64,000 bases of DNA from Ruoffia halotolerans. GTDB lineage: Bacteria > Bacillota > Bacilli > Lactobacillales > Aerococcaceae. Positions 27,541-37,573 of the stretch are shown here, piece after piece. The notes beneath the pieces were generated by a model. The model saw only the letters and a list, made by a program, of their open reading frames with translations. It made no database searches and had not been told where the DNA came from. Positions within the stretch are counted from its first letter, which is position 1. Each line of letters starts with the position of its first letter. The position numbers and the translations under genes are program-made. The DNA lies in NCBI RefSeq assembly GCF_014049385.1, contig NZ_JACAOA010000005.1, forward strand, positions 47,390-111,389, given 5' to 3'.

Positions 27541-29601
27541 TTAATTCACTAATTCTTCAGCATAATCACAGTTACTACATTTTACTTGACTACCTTTTCT
27601 TGTTACTTTTTCAGTTAAGAAGTGATCACACTTTGGACATGAGCGTGCAATTGGTTTATCCCATGAAACAAAGTCACATTCAGGATAGCGAGTACATCCA
27701 TAGAAAATTCTATTTTTCTTAGATTTACGTTCAACTACTTCGCCTTCTTTACAAGTTGGACAAGTAACGCCGATTTTTTTAACAATGGCTTTCGTATTTC
27801 GACAGTCTGGGAAAGCACTACATGCATAGAATTTACCATAACGTCCAATTTTAATTACCATTGGGTGGCCGCAGACATCACAATCAAAGCCAGCAGGTTC
27901 ATCTTTAATTTCGATATCTTCCATATTAACTTCGGCTTGTTTTATTTCTTTATCAAAGCCAGTATAGAATTCATCTAATAATTTAACCCAGTTTTGCTTC
28001 CCATCTTCAACTTCATCTAAGCCTCTTTCCATACCGGCTGTAAAGTCAGTATCCACAATATCTGGGAAGAATTCTACCATCACACTATTAACAATTTCAC
28101 CTAGTTCTGTCGGTTCAAATCGTTTAGCGACCATTTTCACATAGTATCTTTTTCTTAATGTTTCAAGCGTTGGTGCATAAGTTGACGGACGTCCGACACC
28201 TAATTCTTCAAGAACCTTCACTAAACTTGCTTCATTGTATCGCGCAGGTGGTTGTGTAAAGTGTTGCTCTGGATTAATTTCTGCAAGTTTAACTAAATCG
28301 TCTACAGATAAGTCTGGTAAGTAATTATCTTTCTTAGACTTAGTTTCATATACTCTTAAAAACCCTTCGAATTTGATTCGAGAGCCATTCGCACGGAAAT
28401 TCACGTCGTTTTGAGTGATGTCAGCTCGAATGGTATCATACACAGCATCTGTCATTTGGCTCGCTACAAAACGTGACCAAATTAAAGAATATAATCTAAA
28501 TTGATCGCGGGATAGAAATTCCTTAATGTCATCAGGTGCTAAAGTTACATCTGAAGGACGGATCGCCTCATGGGCATCTTGTGTGTTGGCAGAATTTGTC
28601 ACCGCTGTACCTTGACCAAGATACTCTTGACCAAATTTCTCTTTAATATAATTACTTGAACTTGCTTTAGCGGTTTGAGAAATACGTGTTGAGTCTGTAC
28701 GCATATAAGTGATTAAACCAATCGTATTCTTCCCAATCGCAATCCCTTCATATAATTGCTGTGCAATCATCATCGTTTTCCCAGCTCGGAAATTAATTCG
28801 GTTTGATGCATCTTGTTGAAGTGTACTTGTCGTATATGGTTTTGGTGGTTTTCGACGACGTTCTTTTTCTTCGATATCAACAATTTTAAAATCTTTATCT
28901 TGATCGAGTTTATCTAAGATCCCTTTGACTTGCTCTTCAGAAGTTAACTCAACCTTTTTACCATTCTCACCATAGAATTGTGCTTCAAAACTCGAGCGAC
29001 CTTTTTTGAATTTAGTAGGAATTGACCAGTATTCTTCCGGTTTAAATGCACGGATTTCGTGTTCACGGTCGATAATTAATTTTAAAGCCGTTGATTGAAC
29101 ACGTCCGGCACTTAATCCACCTTTAATTTTCTTCCATAATAGAGGAGAAATTGAATAACCAACAATACGATCTAAGATACGTCGTGCTTGTTGTGAATCA
29201 ACTAAATCCTGATTGATTTCTCTCGGGTTTTTAAATGCATCTTTTACAGCATCTTTAGTAACCTCGTTAAATACAACACGGTTTTTGTCTCCTTCTTTTA
29301 AGCCTAGAATATAGCTTAAATGCCAAGCAATTGCTTCCCCTTCGCGGTCCGGATCGGCTGCGAGATAGACTTTTTCAGCTTTTTTGGCTAATTTTTTTAA
29401 TTCTTTAACGGTATCACCGCGGCCACGTATAGTTATATATTGAGGATCAAAATTATTTTCAAAATCAATCCCCATCTTACTTTTTGGTAGATCTCTTAAG
29501 TGACCTTTACTCGCTACAACTTTATAGTTTCTTCCTAAATATTTATCTATTGTTTTAGCTTTGGTTGGTGATTCGACGATGACTAAGTATTTATATGCCA
29601 C
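27541..29601 (-). CDS. topA: DNA topoisomerase I
   Basis: A 686-residue type IA topoisomerase that relaxes negative supercoils. It has a Toprim domain ([25 protein letters not shown]), the active-site Tyr in [13 protein letters not shown], and three C-terminal four-Cys zinc modules (CDVCGHP..., CPTCKEG..., CPKCDHF...). The start is uncertain: GTG at 29601 gives the usual [12 protein letters not shown], while TTG at 29607 is closer to AAAGGAG. Monocistronic, with a strong terminator. Confidence 0.96.
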   Translation of the reverse strand: MAYKYLVIVESPTKAKTIDKYLGRNYKVVASKGHLRDLPKSKMGIDFENNFDPQYITIRGRGDTVKELKKLAKKAEKVYLAADPDREGEAIAWHLSYILGLKEGDKNRVVFNEVTKDAVKDAFKNPREINQDLVDSQQARRILDRIVGYSISPLLWKKIKGGLSAGRVQSTALKLIIDREHEIRAFKPEEYWSIPTKFKKGRSSFEAQFYGENGKKVELTSEEQVKGILDKLDQDKDFKIVDIEEKERRRKPPKPYTTSTLQQDASNRINFRAGKTMMIAQQLYEGIAIGKNTIGLITYMRTDSTRISQTAKASSSNYIKEKFGQEYLGQGTAVTNSANTQDAHEAIRPSDVTLAPDDIKEFLSRDQFRLYSLIWSRFVASQMTDAVYDTIRADITQNDVNFRANGSRIKFEGFLRVYETKSKKDNYLPDLSVDDLVKLAEINPEQHFTQPPARYNEASLVKVLEELGVGRPSTYAPTLETLRKRYYVKMVAKRFEPTELGEIVNSVMVEFFPDIVDTDFTAGMERGLDEVEDGKQNWVKLLDEFYTGFDKEIKQAEVNMEDIEIKDEPAGFDCDVCGHPMVIKIGRYGKFYACSAFPDCRNTKAIVKKIGVTCPTCKEGEVVERKSKKNRIFYGCTRYPECDFVSWDKPIARSCPKCDHFLTEKVTRKGSQVKCSNCDYAEELVN

Positions 29602-29788
29602 CCTCAATCAACTCCTTTAAATTATTTTTATTTTTCGATATGTTTAATTTATAAAATCGTAAACATATTAGTCCATTCTGATATTGTTGTCAAATATTAA
29701 ATTTCAACTTTATATTTTTCTATCCATTATATAGACAATAAATTAAAGTTTAAATGAATTTTTTCTTATATACATACGTGTCAATAAA

Positions 29789-30694
29789 TTAATAGCCTTG
29801 CATTTGAAAGATTTCCTTTAATTCATTAATCATCGATGGAATATCCAATACGGGTGTCGCTCCGATTTGGATTAAGTCATTACAACCTCTTGATTGATCA
29901 TCTGTGATACGTCCAGGTACAGCAAAGACTTCGCGGTTATACTGTAAAGCATAATTAGCAGTAATTAAGCTACCGCTTCTTTGTGCTGCTTCAATGACAA
30001 TGGTTGCTTTGGATATGCCGGCAACTAACCGATTCCTCAATACAAAATGGTGTTTCATTGGCTTTATATTTGGCATATATTCACTTAAAATGAGGTCCTG
30101 TTGTTCCATTCTTTTTTGAATGTATTTATTCGCCCTTGGATAATAATAGTCTAAGCCACAAGGAATGATCGCAATACTTCTGCCGTTGGGATGTTCAAGG
30201 GTATACTCATGAACTGAAGCATCTACACCTAAGGCTAATCCTGATACACTCACCCATGTTTCTTTTGACAAGGCATTTATAATCTCACGAGTGACTGTCT
30301 TTCCGTAAGTAGTAATTTGTCTTGTTCCAATGACAGATACTTTCGGTTTCCTTAAAAGCCCTATGTCTCCTCTGTAAAAGACAAGTATAGGTGGCTGTGC
30401 CGTATGATACCATAACATCGGATAATGATACTCACCGATCATAATGGAATACTGTGCCAATTGAGTTAAAGTCGTTAAATCGGCTAAACGAATATGATTA
30501 AAATTTGCTTCCACTGTGAGTTTTACTTGTTTTGTTTGTCTAACCTCAATCAATATTTTTTGACACTCTATGGGTTCAAGTTCTTCTCTTAATAATCGAT
30601 AATCCATAATAACTTCTAAGTAGGTCGCCAAAACTTTGTGAGATACATTTTTTGCTTTTAGAAAAATAAGTTGTTCTTTAATTTTTAATTTCAT
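29789..30694 (-). CDS. dprA: DNA processing protein DprA
   Basis: A 301-residue protein that loads RecA on incoming single-stranded DNA during transformation. The Rossmann-like core shows VSVIGTRQIT, SGLALGVDASVHE (SGxARGID-type motif with Leu in place of Arg), IPCGLDYYYP, LRNRLVAGIS, VIEAAQRSGSLITA and FAVPGRITD. The first 80 residues form a diverged SAM-like region. An RBS (GGAGGTG) precedes the ATG at 30694. It lies between rnhB, which ends in a terminator, and topA. Its presence hints at competence capacity but does not prove it. Confidence 0.94.
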   Translation of the reverse strand: MKLKIKEQLIFLKAKNVSHKVLATYLEVIMDYRLLREELEPIECQKILIEVRQTKQVKLTVEANFNHIRLADLTTLTQLAQYSIMIGEYHYPMLWYHTAQPPILVFYRGDIGLLRKPKVSVIGTRQITTYGKTVTREIINALSKETWVSVSGLALGVDASVHEYTLEHPNGRSIAIIPCGLDYYYPRANKYIQKRMEQQDLILSEYMPNIKPMKHHFVLRNRLVAGISKATIVIEAAQRSGSLITANYALQYNREVFAVPGRITDDQSRGCNDLIQIGATPVLDIPSMINELKEIFQMQGY

Positions 30695-30740
30695 ATTACA
30701 CCTCCATATATATATACAAAAAAAAGAGGCAAATCCATTA

Positions 30741-30774
30741 AAAAAAGACGAAATAATTTTAATTATTTCGTCTT
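30741..30774 (-). terminator. Terminator overlapping the end of rnhB
   Basis: Stem AGACGAAATAATT / AATTATTTCGTCT followed by a T run on the minus strand. The upstream arm contains the last codons and the stop of rnhB. Confidence 0.85.
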
Positions 30775-31560
30775 TCTACTATTATATATCGATGTCGTAT
30801 GACTTACGGGTGAAAATGACTGTCGATGAATCGGAGTATAGCCAAATTGTTGTAAGGCATTTAAGTGATTTTTTGTCCCATAACCCATATTTTTATCAAA
30901 TTCGAATTCGGGATATAACTGATGATAACATAACATTAGTTCATCACGATATACTTTTGCTATGATACTTGCTGCCGCAATAGAAATCGATCGTTCGTCA
31001 CCTTTAATTATTTTAGTTTGTGGAATATCAGTGTTCAAATTAAGTGCATCAATTAACAAATGTTGTGGCTTAATTGGCAATTCACTTACACTTTTTAGCA
31101 TTGCTACCTTTGTAGCTTCCAATATATTGACTTTATCAATAACAGAGTTATCTATTTCAATAATGCTATATGCAATTGCTACTTCTTTAATTAATTGTGC
31201 GTATTCAACTCTTTTAGCGTGTGACAATGATTTGGAATCGTTGATTCCAACAAGATCATCCATATCTCGAGGTAATATAACACTCGCTGCAACAACCGGG
31301 CCAGCGAGGGGGCCTCGCCCAACTTCATCAATTCCTGCGATATACGATAGATTTTGCTTAGCATAGAGATCAAGTTCGAATTCTAGTCTCGTCCGATGCT
31401 CAAGTAATTGTTTTGCTAACTTTTGCTTTTTCAATTCGAACTGCTGTAATAATTTCTGAACACCTTTGCGCTCGTCTCGTTTTAACTCGATAAATTGAAC
31501 ATCAGTCAATTCTTCATTAGATAACATTTCCTTGATATCTTTAATGGTCATTTTACTCAT
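30763..31560 (-). CDS. rnhB: Ribonuclease HII
   Basis: A 265-residue RNase HII that removes ribonucleotides from DNA. Catalytic acids are visible in IAGIDEVGRGPLAGP (Asp-Glu), in the ND-SK segment (GINDSKSLS), in LLIDALNL (Asp), and in AAASIIAKVYRDELM. The N-terminal 70 residues are the family's charged helical extension. The ATG at 31560 overlaps the rbgA stop (ATGAGTAA), so translation is coupled. Last gene of the yozE-deoD-ctpA-lepB-rbgA-rnhB run. Confidence 0.96.
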   Translation of the reverse strand: MSKMTIKDIKEMLSNEELTDVQFIELKRDERKGVQKLLQQFELKKQKLAKQLLEHRTRLEFELDLYAKQNLSYIAGIDEVGRGPLAGPVVAASVILPRDMDDLVGINDSKSLSHAKRVEYAQLIKEVAIAYSIIEIDNSVIDKVNILEATKVAMLKSVSELPIKPQHLLIDALNLNTDIPQTKIIKGDERSISIAAASIIAKVYRDELMLCYHQLYPEFEFDKNMGYGTKNHLNALQQFGYTPIHRQSFSPVSHTTSIYNSRKTK

Positions 31561-32416
31561 TTGTTACTTGCTCTACTTTATCTAATGTCACTGAACCTAA
31601 GTTATTTTTTCGATAATCAAAAATAATTCGTTGACTTGCAGCTTCGTAGTCATCTCTCAAGTTCATTTTTTCTGTTATTTTAATTAATAAGTCAACCGGC
31701 GTATTATTTAATACATCGTCTTGAGTCACATTATATCGGTTTACTAAAATATCTACGTGATTCTCTTGGTAATATGCAAGTAAAAATAAAGCAAGATCAT
31801 CCATATATAATAATGTATCTTTGATAGCACCTGTAATACCTAATTTAGTTCCCACATTCGGATCTTCGAATTTAGGCCATAGAATACCAGGTGTATCTAA
31901 TAATTCAAAGTCTTTATTAATTTTTAACCAACGTTGGGCTTTTGTGACCCCTGGCTTGTTCCCTGTTTGCGCTTGGTTTTTCCCAACAAAACGATTAATC
32001 AAAGTAGACTTACCAACATTGGGAATTCCAAGAATCATCAAACGAATAGCCCTTGGTTTAACGCCGCGTTCTTTTTGCTTCTCAAAGTAATCCGCCATAA
32101 TTGCCTGGATTCTTTGTTGAAGTTTTCGTAAACCCTTATTGTGTTGCGAGTCAATCGCGACAGCAGGTATATTTTGTGATTCATAATAGTCTAACCATAG
32201 ATTTGTTACTTCACTATCAGCTAAATCACTTTTATTCAATGCAATAATTCTTGGTTTGTTTCCAACAATCTCATTAATCATCGGATTACGACTTGATTCT
32301 GGAATTCTAGCGTCAACTAATTCAATAACAACATCAACTAGATGCATTTTTTCTGTAGCTTCACGCCTTGCTTTCGCCATATGTCCGGGAAACCACTGTA
32401 TAATATTTGATGACAT
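31553..32416 (-). CDS. rbgA: Ribosome biogenesis GTPase RbgA (YlqF)
   Basis: A 287-residue circularly permuted GTPase for late 50S assembly. G4 (NKSDL) comes first, then G1 (GIPNVGKSTLIN) and G3 (DTPGILWP), the permuted order that defines the family. The front reads IQWFPGHMAKARRE, as in RbgA. The start at 32416 has AGAGGTGG upstream. Adjacent to rnhB, as in B. subtilis. Confidence 0.97.
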   Translation of the reverse strand: MSSNIIQWFPGHMAKARREATEKMHLVDVVIELVDARIPESSRNPMINEIVGNKPRIIALNKSDLADSEVTNLWLDYYESQNIPAVAIDSQHNKGLRKLQQRIQAIMADYFEKQKERGVKPRAIRLMILGIPNVGKSTLINRFVGKNQAQTGNKPGVTKAQRWLKINKDFELLDTPGILWPKFEDPNVGTKLGITGAIKDTLLYMDDLALFLLAYYQENHVDILVNRYNVTQDDVLNNTPVDLLIKITEKMNLRDDYEAASQRIIFDYRKNNLGSVTLDKVEQVTNE

Positions 32417-32429
32417 AAAATATCCACCT

Positions 32430-33023
32430 CTATTCTAAAATGTTTACTGTTCCATCCTCTGTTAAATTATACTCTTCTATCTTACCAAATCGCTCGAAAG
32501 GAAAGTAGACAAAATTAGTTACACCTTGAATATCTTCGGCTTGAATGAGTCCAAACTGACGGCTATCACCCGAATAGGGTCGATTGTCCCCCATAACAAA
32601 GTAATAATCTTCTGGAACTTCCGTCAAACCTAAAGTATCCCATAAACTGAAATCTTCAGTAAATTTCCCCACAGTTTCTGATTTGAGGGGTTCTAAATAA
32701 GGTTCTTCAACCGGTTGATTATTCAAATATAATGTATCATTTGAAAAATATATCTCATCTCCAGGTTCTCCAATAATCCGTTTCACATATGAATCCCCCG
32801 AACCTCTAGGGTCCGGAAACACTACAACATCGTAGCGTTTTATGTCTTTATTTCTCAACATAACCATTTGATCTTGATTATGTAATTGTGGTTCCATTGA
32901 ATTACCTTCAACTTGAAACGGCTGTAAAACATAATGGCGCAGTGCTAAAAATATTAGCACTGCAACCAATACGGCAAATATGATACTCACTAATTCATTA
33001 ATTAGATATTTGATCAAGCTCAT
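32430..33023 (-). CDS. lepB: Signal peptidase I
   Basis: A 197-residue membrane-anchored serine protease that cleaves signal peptides. One N-terminal transmembrane span (about 12-32), then the catalytic Ser in GNSMEP and Lys in YVKRIIGEPGD, plus MGDNRPYSGDSR. The ATG overlaps the ctpA stop as ATGA, showing coupled translation. Confidence 0.96.
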   Translation of the reverse strand: MSLIKYLINELVSIIFAVLVAVLIFLALRHYVLQPFQVEGNSMEPQLHNQDQMVMLRNKDIKRYDVVVFPDPRGSGDSYVKRIIGEPGDEIYFSNDTLYLNNQPVEEPYLEPLKSETVGKFTEDFSLWDTLGLTEVPEDYYFVMGDNRPYSGDSRQFGLIQAEDIQGVTNFVYFPFERFGKIEEYNLTEDGTVNILE

Positions 33024-34477
33024 GCTGCTTCACCTTTAGAAACTAACTCAACTAACACATCCACGGCAGCATTATATTGAGCGTCATTTTCTTGAATATA
33101 TTCTCTAGCCTTTGTATTTAAAGTCGTGGCAGTTTCTCCCGCCACTTCGCCAGTAACTTCTAAATCATTATCTTCTTGAAATTGCTCGACGGCTGATTGT
33201 ATTGATTCATCAAAGTATGTTCCGACATTCACTTCATAGCCAAACGCATCTAACATATTTGTAAGTGATTCAACTTGATCAGAGCTATCGCCTAAAACAA
33301 GTACTTCTTCAGAGTTCATTATAATTGACGTTTCTATTGGATGACCTTCTACTTGAACCGTTGGTTCAACCCCTACTTCATGAATCCACTCACCGCTTGG
33401 TGTTAACCAACGCGCAAAAGTTAGTTTTAACTCTCCGAAATCAGTCGGATTTAAGATAGTTTGTACTGAACCTTTACCAAAACTAGTTGTACCTACAATA
33501 GGTGCGTCAGTATTTTCTCTAATTGCAGCAGCTAAAATTTCACTGGCACTCGCACTACCTTCATTAATTAATAAGACATATGGTTCAGTAATTTGGAAGT
33601 CTCCGTATTCTGAATCATTCGCAACATACGTGGAAGTTGTTGTCCCACTTTCTTCCATTTTCATAATAATTTCATCGTCTTCTAAGAACATATTGCTGAT
33701 AGCTAATCCTTGATCTAATAATCCACCAGGATTATATCTTAAATCGAATACAAAGGAGGTTGCACCTTGTTCTCGTAAATCTTCAACAGCTGATACTAAT
33801 TCATCATAAGTCGTACCATTGAACTGAGTAATTTGAACATTTCCGATGGTAGCATCTTCTTCATCCAACTCACCTGTAACTGTTGTGATTGGAATTTCGG
33901 CGCGTTCTAATTCAACATTAAATTCCGAAGAACCACGTTGAATTAACAAATTAACTGTGGTTCCTTCTTGACCGCGAATTAAATCGACTACTTCATTCGT
34001 ATCCATCCCTGTTAACTCAGTACCATCCGCTTCAAGAATTATATCATTTGGTTGAATTCCGGCTTCACTGGCTGGTGTCCCATCTATAGGCGTTACAATG
34101 ACAATTTGGTCATCGCTCGCCATAATTTGAATTCCGACACCTTGGAAAGAACCTTCAACAGTTTCATTCATATCCGCCGATTCTTTGGCATTTAAATACT
34201 CTGAATAAGGATCTTCGATAGAATCTACCATCCCTTTCAGTGCACCTTCCATTAATTGATCTTTACTTACATCCTCAATATAAAATTGTTGAATGGCATA
34301 GTAATTATCTATAAAATTTTGAATATCTTCGTCACTCAGTTCCTCAACATTCGCTTCTTCATCACCAAACAACCATTCAAAGCCTTGAACTTCTGTCAAT
34401 GAAGATGAACTGAAAAATACAAAGGCGAAAATAACGACGATCGAGGCAATAGATCCATATTTAAAGCTTTTTTTCAT
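33020..34477 (-). CDS. ctpA: Carboxy-terminal processing peptidase, S41 family
   Basis: A 485-residue extracellular protease anchored by an N-terminal hydrophobic segment (about 9-28). Domains: PDZ near 95-180 (GVGIQIM...GIQPNDIILEADG), S41 catalytic domain with the Ser in EGSASASEIL and Lys in TSFGKGSVQT, and a C-terminal peptidoglycan-binding domain (about 395-465; LGDSSDQVESL...LEVTGE). GAGGTGAG precedes the ATG. Next to lepB with a 4-base overlap, consistent with envelope protein processing. Confidence 0.95.
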   Translation of the reverse strand: MKKSFKYGSIASIVVIFAFVFFSSSSLTEVQGFEWLFGDEEANVEELSDEDIQNFIDNYYAIQQFYIEDVSKDQLMEGALKGMVDSIEDPYSEYLNAKESADMNETVEGSFQGVGIQIMASDDQIVIVTPIDGTPASEAGIQPNDIILEADGTELTGMDTNEVVDLIRGQEGTTVNLLIQRGSSEFNVELERAEIPITTVTGELDEEDATIGNVQITQFNGTTYDELVSAVEDLREQGATSFVFDLRYNPGGLLDQGLAISNMFLEDDEIIMKMEESGTTTSTYVANDSEYGDFQITEPYVLLINEGSASASEILAAAIRENTDAPIVGTTSFGKGSVQTILNPTDFGELKLTFARWLTPSGEWIHEVGVEPTVQVEGHPIETSIIMNSEEVLVLGDSSDQVESLTNMLDAFGYEVNVGTYFDESIQSAVEQFQEDNDLEVTGEVAGETATTLNTKAREYIQENDAQYNAAVDVLVELVSKGEAA

Positions 34478-34497
34478 ATTCTCACCTCAGTTTTTTT

Positions 34498-35217
34498 CTA
34501 TTTATCTAGTTTCACTGCAGTTTCTAAAGCGATTTTCATCATTTGTGTAAATGTATTTTGACGTTCTTCAGCTGTTGTTTCCTCACCTGTGATTAGATGA
34601 TCGCTTATTGTACACATAGCCAATGCTTTACGGTTATGTTTTGCTGCAACAGCATAAAGTCCTGCAGCTTCCATTTCAACTGCTAAAACACCGTAATCTG
34701 CTAATTTTTTCTTGTTCAGCTCTTCATTATAGAAACGGTCACTTGATAAGATATTTCCAACATGGATATTATCTTCACTTAATGATTCGGTCGCTAAATG
34801 ATAAGCAATATCTAAAACTTCGAAATTAGCGATGGCCGAATAATGTACTTGTCCATTAAAGATATTTTGTAAGATACTTGAATCTGTCGTTGCTCCCTGA
34901 CCAAATACAATATCACGAACTTTAACTTTGTTTTTCATACCTCCAGCAGAACCAATACGGATAATAGTTTCAACCTCATATTCAGTATATAACTCTTCGG
35001 CATATAACATCGCAGAAGGAATCCCCATACCAGATCCTTGAACTGAAATTTTTACTCCATTATATTCTCCTGTATAGCCAAACATATTACGAACGGTATT
35101 GTATTGTATTACATTATCTAAGAATGTCTCCGCAATAAATTTCGCTCTTAATGGATCTCCTGGAAATAGAACTGTTTTTGCAATGTCACCTTTTTTTGCT
35201 CCAATATGTACACTCAT
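34498..35217 (-). CDS. deoD: Purine-nucleoside phosphorylase, DeoD type
   Basis: A 239-residue hexameric-type phosphorylase for purine nucleoside salvage. The start MSVHIGAKKGDIAKTVLFPGDPLRAK with the phosphate-binding GDPLR and Arg residues, RIGSAGGM, the AVEMEAAGLY site and ISDHL are all diagnostic. TAAGGAGG precedes the ATG. It sits 14 bases after yozE and 20 before ctpA. Confidence 0.97.
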   Translation of the reverse strand: MSVHIGAKKGDIAKTVLFPGDPLRAKFIAETFLDNVIQYNTVRNMFGYTGEYNGVKISVQGSGMGIPSAMLYAEELYTEYEVETIIRIGSAGGMKNKVKVRDIVFGQGATTDSSILQNIFNGQVHYSAIANFEVLDIAYHLATESLSEDNIHVGNILSSDRFYNEELNKKKLADYGVLAVEMEAAGLYAVAAKHNRKALAMCTISDHLITGEETTAEERQNTFTQMMKIALETAVKLDK

Positions 35218-35231
35218 TTTATTATTCCTCC

Positions 35232-35453
35232 TTAAAAATTATCAAATTGATATGATTGCCAAGTATCATCAAAAATGACTAATAATTTACTATACTCTGG
35301 CGATGATTCTAAGTATGTTGATACTTCGTCAAAGCTTTCACTCTTCTTTGGAAAACTTTGATCGGAATGTATGCGATTTGCAAGACGACTAATTGGATCA
35401 TTAGCATCATGATTCACATATCGAAGAATATATTCGTAAAACGAAGGTCCCAT
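35232..35453 (-). CDS. yozE: YozE-family protein (SAM-like fold)
   Basis: A 73-residue conserved Firmicutes protein of unknown function. It matches the YozE pattern: SFYEYILRY near the start, NDPISRLA, the SFPKKSESFDEVSTYLE block and a final FDDTWQSY. I choose the ATG at 35453 because it aligns with the family start and has AGTAGGT upstream; a TTG at 35471 is also possible. First gene of its operon. Confidence 0.88.
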   Translation of the reverse strand: MGPSFYEYILRYVNHDANDPISRLANRIHSDQSFPKKSESFDEVSTYLESSPEYSKLLVIFDDTWQSYQFDNF

Positions 35454-35592
35454 TAAATTACCTACTTTCAATTTATCCTTAATAAGTTATGAATTTATTA
35501 TAACATCGTATTTAAATAATCAAAACAAAACTTATCATTCTATTAGTTATATCTTAGTTTTAAACTAATTACAAATGTTTTTAAATATCAGA

Positions 35593-35620
35593 TTGACTTT
35601 GTCTTTTTCATATCTATAAT
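35593..35620 (+). promoter_or_regulatory. Promoter of the 57-residue protein gene
   Basis: TTGACT at 35593-35598, 16-base spacer, TATAAT at 35615-35620 on the plus strand, 36 bases before the ATG. Confidence 0.75.
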
Positions 35621-35656
35621 TAACTTTATCTTATGTTACCATGAAGGAGAATAATT

Positions 35657-35830
35657 ATGGGAAAAGCCGTTGTGCATGTTACATTTACTGGGAATGTTGA
35701 GTTTGAATTCGAAAATTCTGGTGATTTACTAGATTACGAATTAATCGATATGGCTATGGAGAACTTCGCTGAAAAACCTGAATTATTTGGTCAACTCGCA
35801 GAGTATGACTGGAAAATAGAACGCAAATAA
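35657..35830 (+). CDS. Small hypothetical protein, 57 residues
   Basis: Not recognised. ATG at 35657 follows AAGGAGA by seven bases and a near-consensus promoter, so it is very likely expressed. The product is acidic, with alternating residues at the front suggesting a beta strand (AVVHVTFTGNVEFEFE), then a helix-like region (LLDYELIDMAMENFAEKPELFGQLAEYDWKIE, positions about 24-55). No signal or membrane segment. It lies between yozE (divergent) and a hemolysin III gene that has its own promoter. Too short for a length cut-off of 60 residues. Confidence 0.8.
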   Translation: MGKAVVHVTFTGNVEFEFENSGDLLDYELIDMAMENFAEKPELFGQLAEYDWKIERK

Positions 35831-35891
35831 TCTGGTTTAAAGATTTATTAAACTATTTACTAGTTGAAAGTTATGTTTATTACTTTCTATT

Positions 35892-35900
35892 TGGTATAAT
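35892..35900 (+). promoter_or_regulatory. Extended -10 promoter of the hemolysin III gene
   Basis: TGGTATAAT, with TATAAT at 35895-35900; -35 weak. Confidence 0.55.
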
Positions 35901-35935
35901 TAAAGTAGAATTAAAATTACTTGGAAGGTGAGTAA

Positions 35936-36580
35936 ATGGATAATAAATCTCAATCGAAAGGTAAAGCAATTTTAGTTGAAGTCTTGAACGCAATGACTCA
36001 CGGTATTGGTACGATTCTTAGTATCGTAGGGCTAATCTTACTTATAATTAAAGGAATTGATGTATCTTCACCCACTGCTATAATCGCTTATGTCGTTTAC
36101 GGCGCAAGTTTAGTCATACTTTTTCTGAATTCTACCCTTTACCATAGTTTAAGTTTTACAAAATTCAAAGATTTTTTTCAACGATTAGATCACAGCGCAA
36201 TTTATATTTTGATTGCTGGTACATATACACCTTACGTAGTTATTGGTGTAGGTGGACGATTAGGACTATTTTTCTTAATTTTAGTTTGGAGCTTAGCATT
36301 GATTGGAATCTTTTTTGAACTTTTTCATATTAATAAGTTTCCACGCTTAAGTACTTTTATGTACTTAGGATTAGGTTGGTTGGGTGTCACAATAATCTAT
36401 CCACTTCTACAAACCATCGAAATTACAGGTATCGCTCTACTCGCAATTGGTGGTATTGTTTATTCCTTAGGAACAATCTTCTATAGTATGAAAAATAATA
36501 AGTGGATGCATATTATTTGGCACTTGTTTGTTATGGCTGGTGCTTTCTTCATGTACATCAGCGTATTATTTTATGTATAA
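35936..36580 (+). CDS. Hemolysin III family (TrhA/YqfA, PAQR fold) membrane protein
   Basis: A 214-residue protein with seven hydrophobic spans. The PAQR-like metal-site pattern is visible: LNSTLYHSL near residue 62 (Ser, His), FQRLDHSAIYILIAGTYTPY near 80-98 (Asp, His), and the final WHLFVMAGAFFMY (His). The name is historical; in bacteria these proteins are tied to membrane energetics and fluidity rather than proven toxin activity. AAGGTGAG precedes the ATG. Ends at a terminator. Confidence 0.92.
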   Translation: MDNKSQSKGKAILVEVLNAMTHGIGTILSIVGLILLIIKGIDVSSPTAIIAYVVYGASLVILFLNSTLYHSLSFTKFKDFFQRLDHSAIYILIAGTYTPYVVIGVGGRLGLFFLILVWSLALIGIFFELFHINKFPRLSTFMYLGLGWLGVTIIYPLLQTIEITGIALLAIGGIVYSLGTIFYSMKNNKWMHIIWHLFVMAGAFFMYISVLFYV

Positions 36581-36582
36581 AG

Positions 36583-36620
36583 AAACATCCATCCGTTTCG
36601 ATTGAAACGAATGGATGTTT
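36583..36620. terminator. Terminator, hemolysin III gene / pip
   Basis: Stem AAACATCCATCCGTTTC / GAAACGAATGGATGTTT between convergent genes. The T run is stronger on the plus strand. Confidence 0.88.
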
Positions 36621-37559
36621 TTATTTTGCTAAAGTATCCATAATGTTAAGGAGAGCATTCATCATATTATCTTCAAAGGGGGAATGTCCTGCTTCTTCAA
36701 TAATTTCTAATGAAGCATGTGGTAACTGTTGTTGTAACTCAAACGCACCACTCACTCGACAATCAACATCATACCGTCCATGGACAATATGAATTGGAAT
36801 ATCTTTTAAGACTGAAACATGATTCAGCAAATAATTATCATCATCCCAAAACATGTGGTGTTTGAAGTAATGAGCTTCTAATAAGCCAAGTGATAAATCC
36901 CCTGGTTTAACTGGAGACACTTCTTGTTTGACTGGCTTATGTAACACTAGACTAGATTCCCAAATATTCCATTGTTGGGCAGCTGCCTCTCGCTCTTCTT
37001 TACTACCTTGAGTCATAAGATAGTAATAGGCACTGATTAAGTCACTTTGTTTATCTTCTTCAATAAACGATTTATATTGTTCAAAATCAGCAGGATAAAA
37101 CTCACTTGCACCAAATTTAAACAACCAATCAATATCCGCTTGTCGGCCTAAGAATATTCCTCGCAAAACAAGATGTTTCACATATTCTTGATGTTTAATA
37201 GCGTATGCTAAGGCTAATGTTGACCCGTAACTTCCACCAAAAACAATCCAAGAGTCAATATGACAATGGAGACGTATGGCTTCTAAGTCCTCGACACTCG
37301 CATCAATCGTATTGTTCTCAAGTGATAAAAATGGTTTGCTGCGTCCTGTCCCTCTTTGATCAAATAAAATAATCCGGTATTTTTCTGGGTTAAAAAAACG
37401 ACGTGATTTCTCACTAATAGATCCGCCAGGACCACCATGTAGAAATACTACTGGAATCCCCTCTGGATTCCCACATTCTTCAACATATAAAGAATGCCCA
37501 TTAGTGACATCAATATGATAACTTTCATTTACTGGTGTATTTAAGTAACCAAGTGACAT
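36621..37559 (-). CDS. pip: Proline iminopeptidase (S33)
   Basis: A 312-residue alpha/beta hydrolase that releases N-terminal proline from peptides. HGGPGG forms the oxyanion region, GGSYGSTLAL holds the Ser, HGRYDVDC the Asp and EEAGHSPFE the His. No signal peptide, so it is cytoplasmic. It is last in the uup-thyA-folA-purB-proC-pip run; pairing with proC links peptide proline recovery and proline synthesis. Confidence 0.95.
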   Translation of the reverse strand: MSLGYLNTPVNESYHIDVTNGHSLYVEECGNPEGIPVVFLHGGPGGSISEKSRRFFNPEKYRIILFDQRGTGRSKPFLSLENNTIDASVEDLEAIRLHCHIDSWIVFGGSYGSTLALAYAIKHQEYVKHLVLRGIFLGRQADIDWLFKFGASEFYPADFEQYKSFIEEDKQSDLISAYYYLMTQGSKEEREAAAQQWNIWESSLVLHKPVKQEVSPVKPGDLSLGLLEAHYFKHHMFWDDDNYLLNHVSVLKDIPIHIVHGRYDVDCRVSGAFELQQQLPHASLEIIEEAGHSPFEDNMMNALLNIMDTLAK

Positions 37560-37573
37560 ATTTTTTTCTCCCT

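Noticed and set aside
30962..31366. 134-codon open frame antisense to rnhB
   Set aside because: Shadow of rnhB; no RBS, and rnhB is unambiguous on the other strand.
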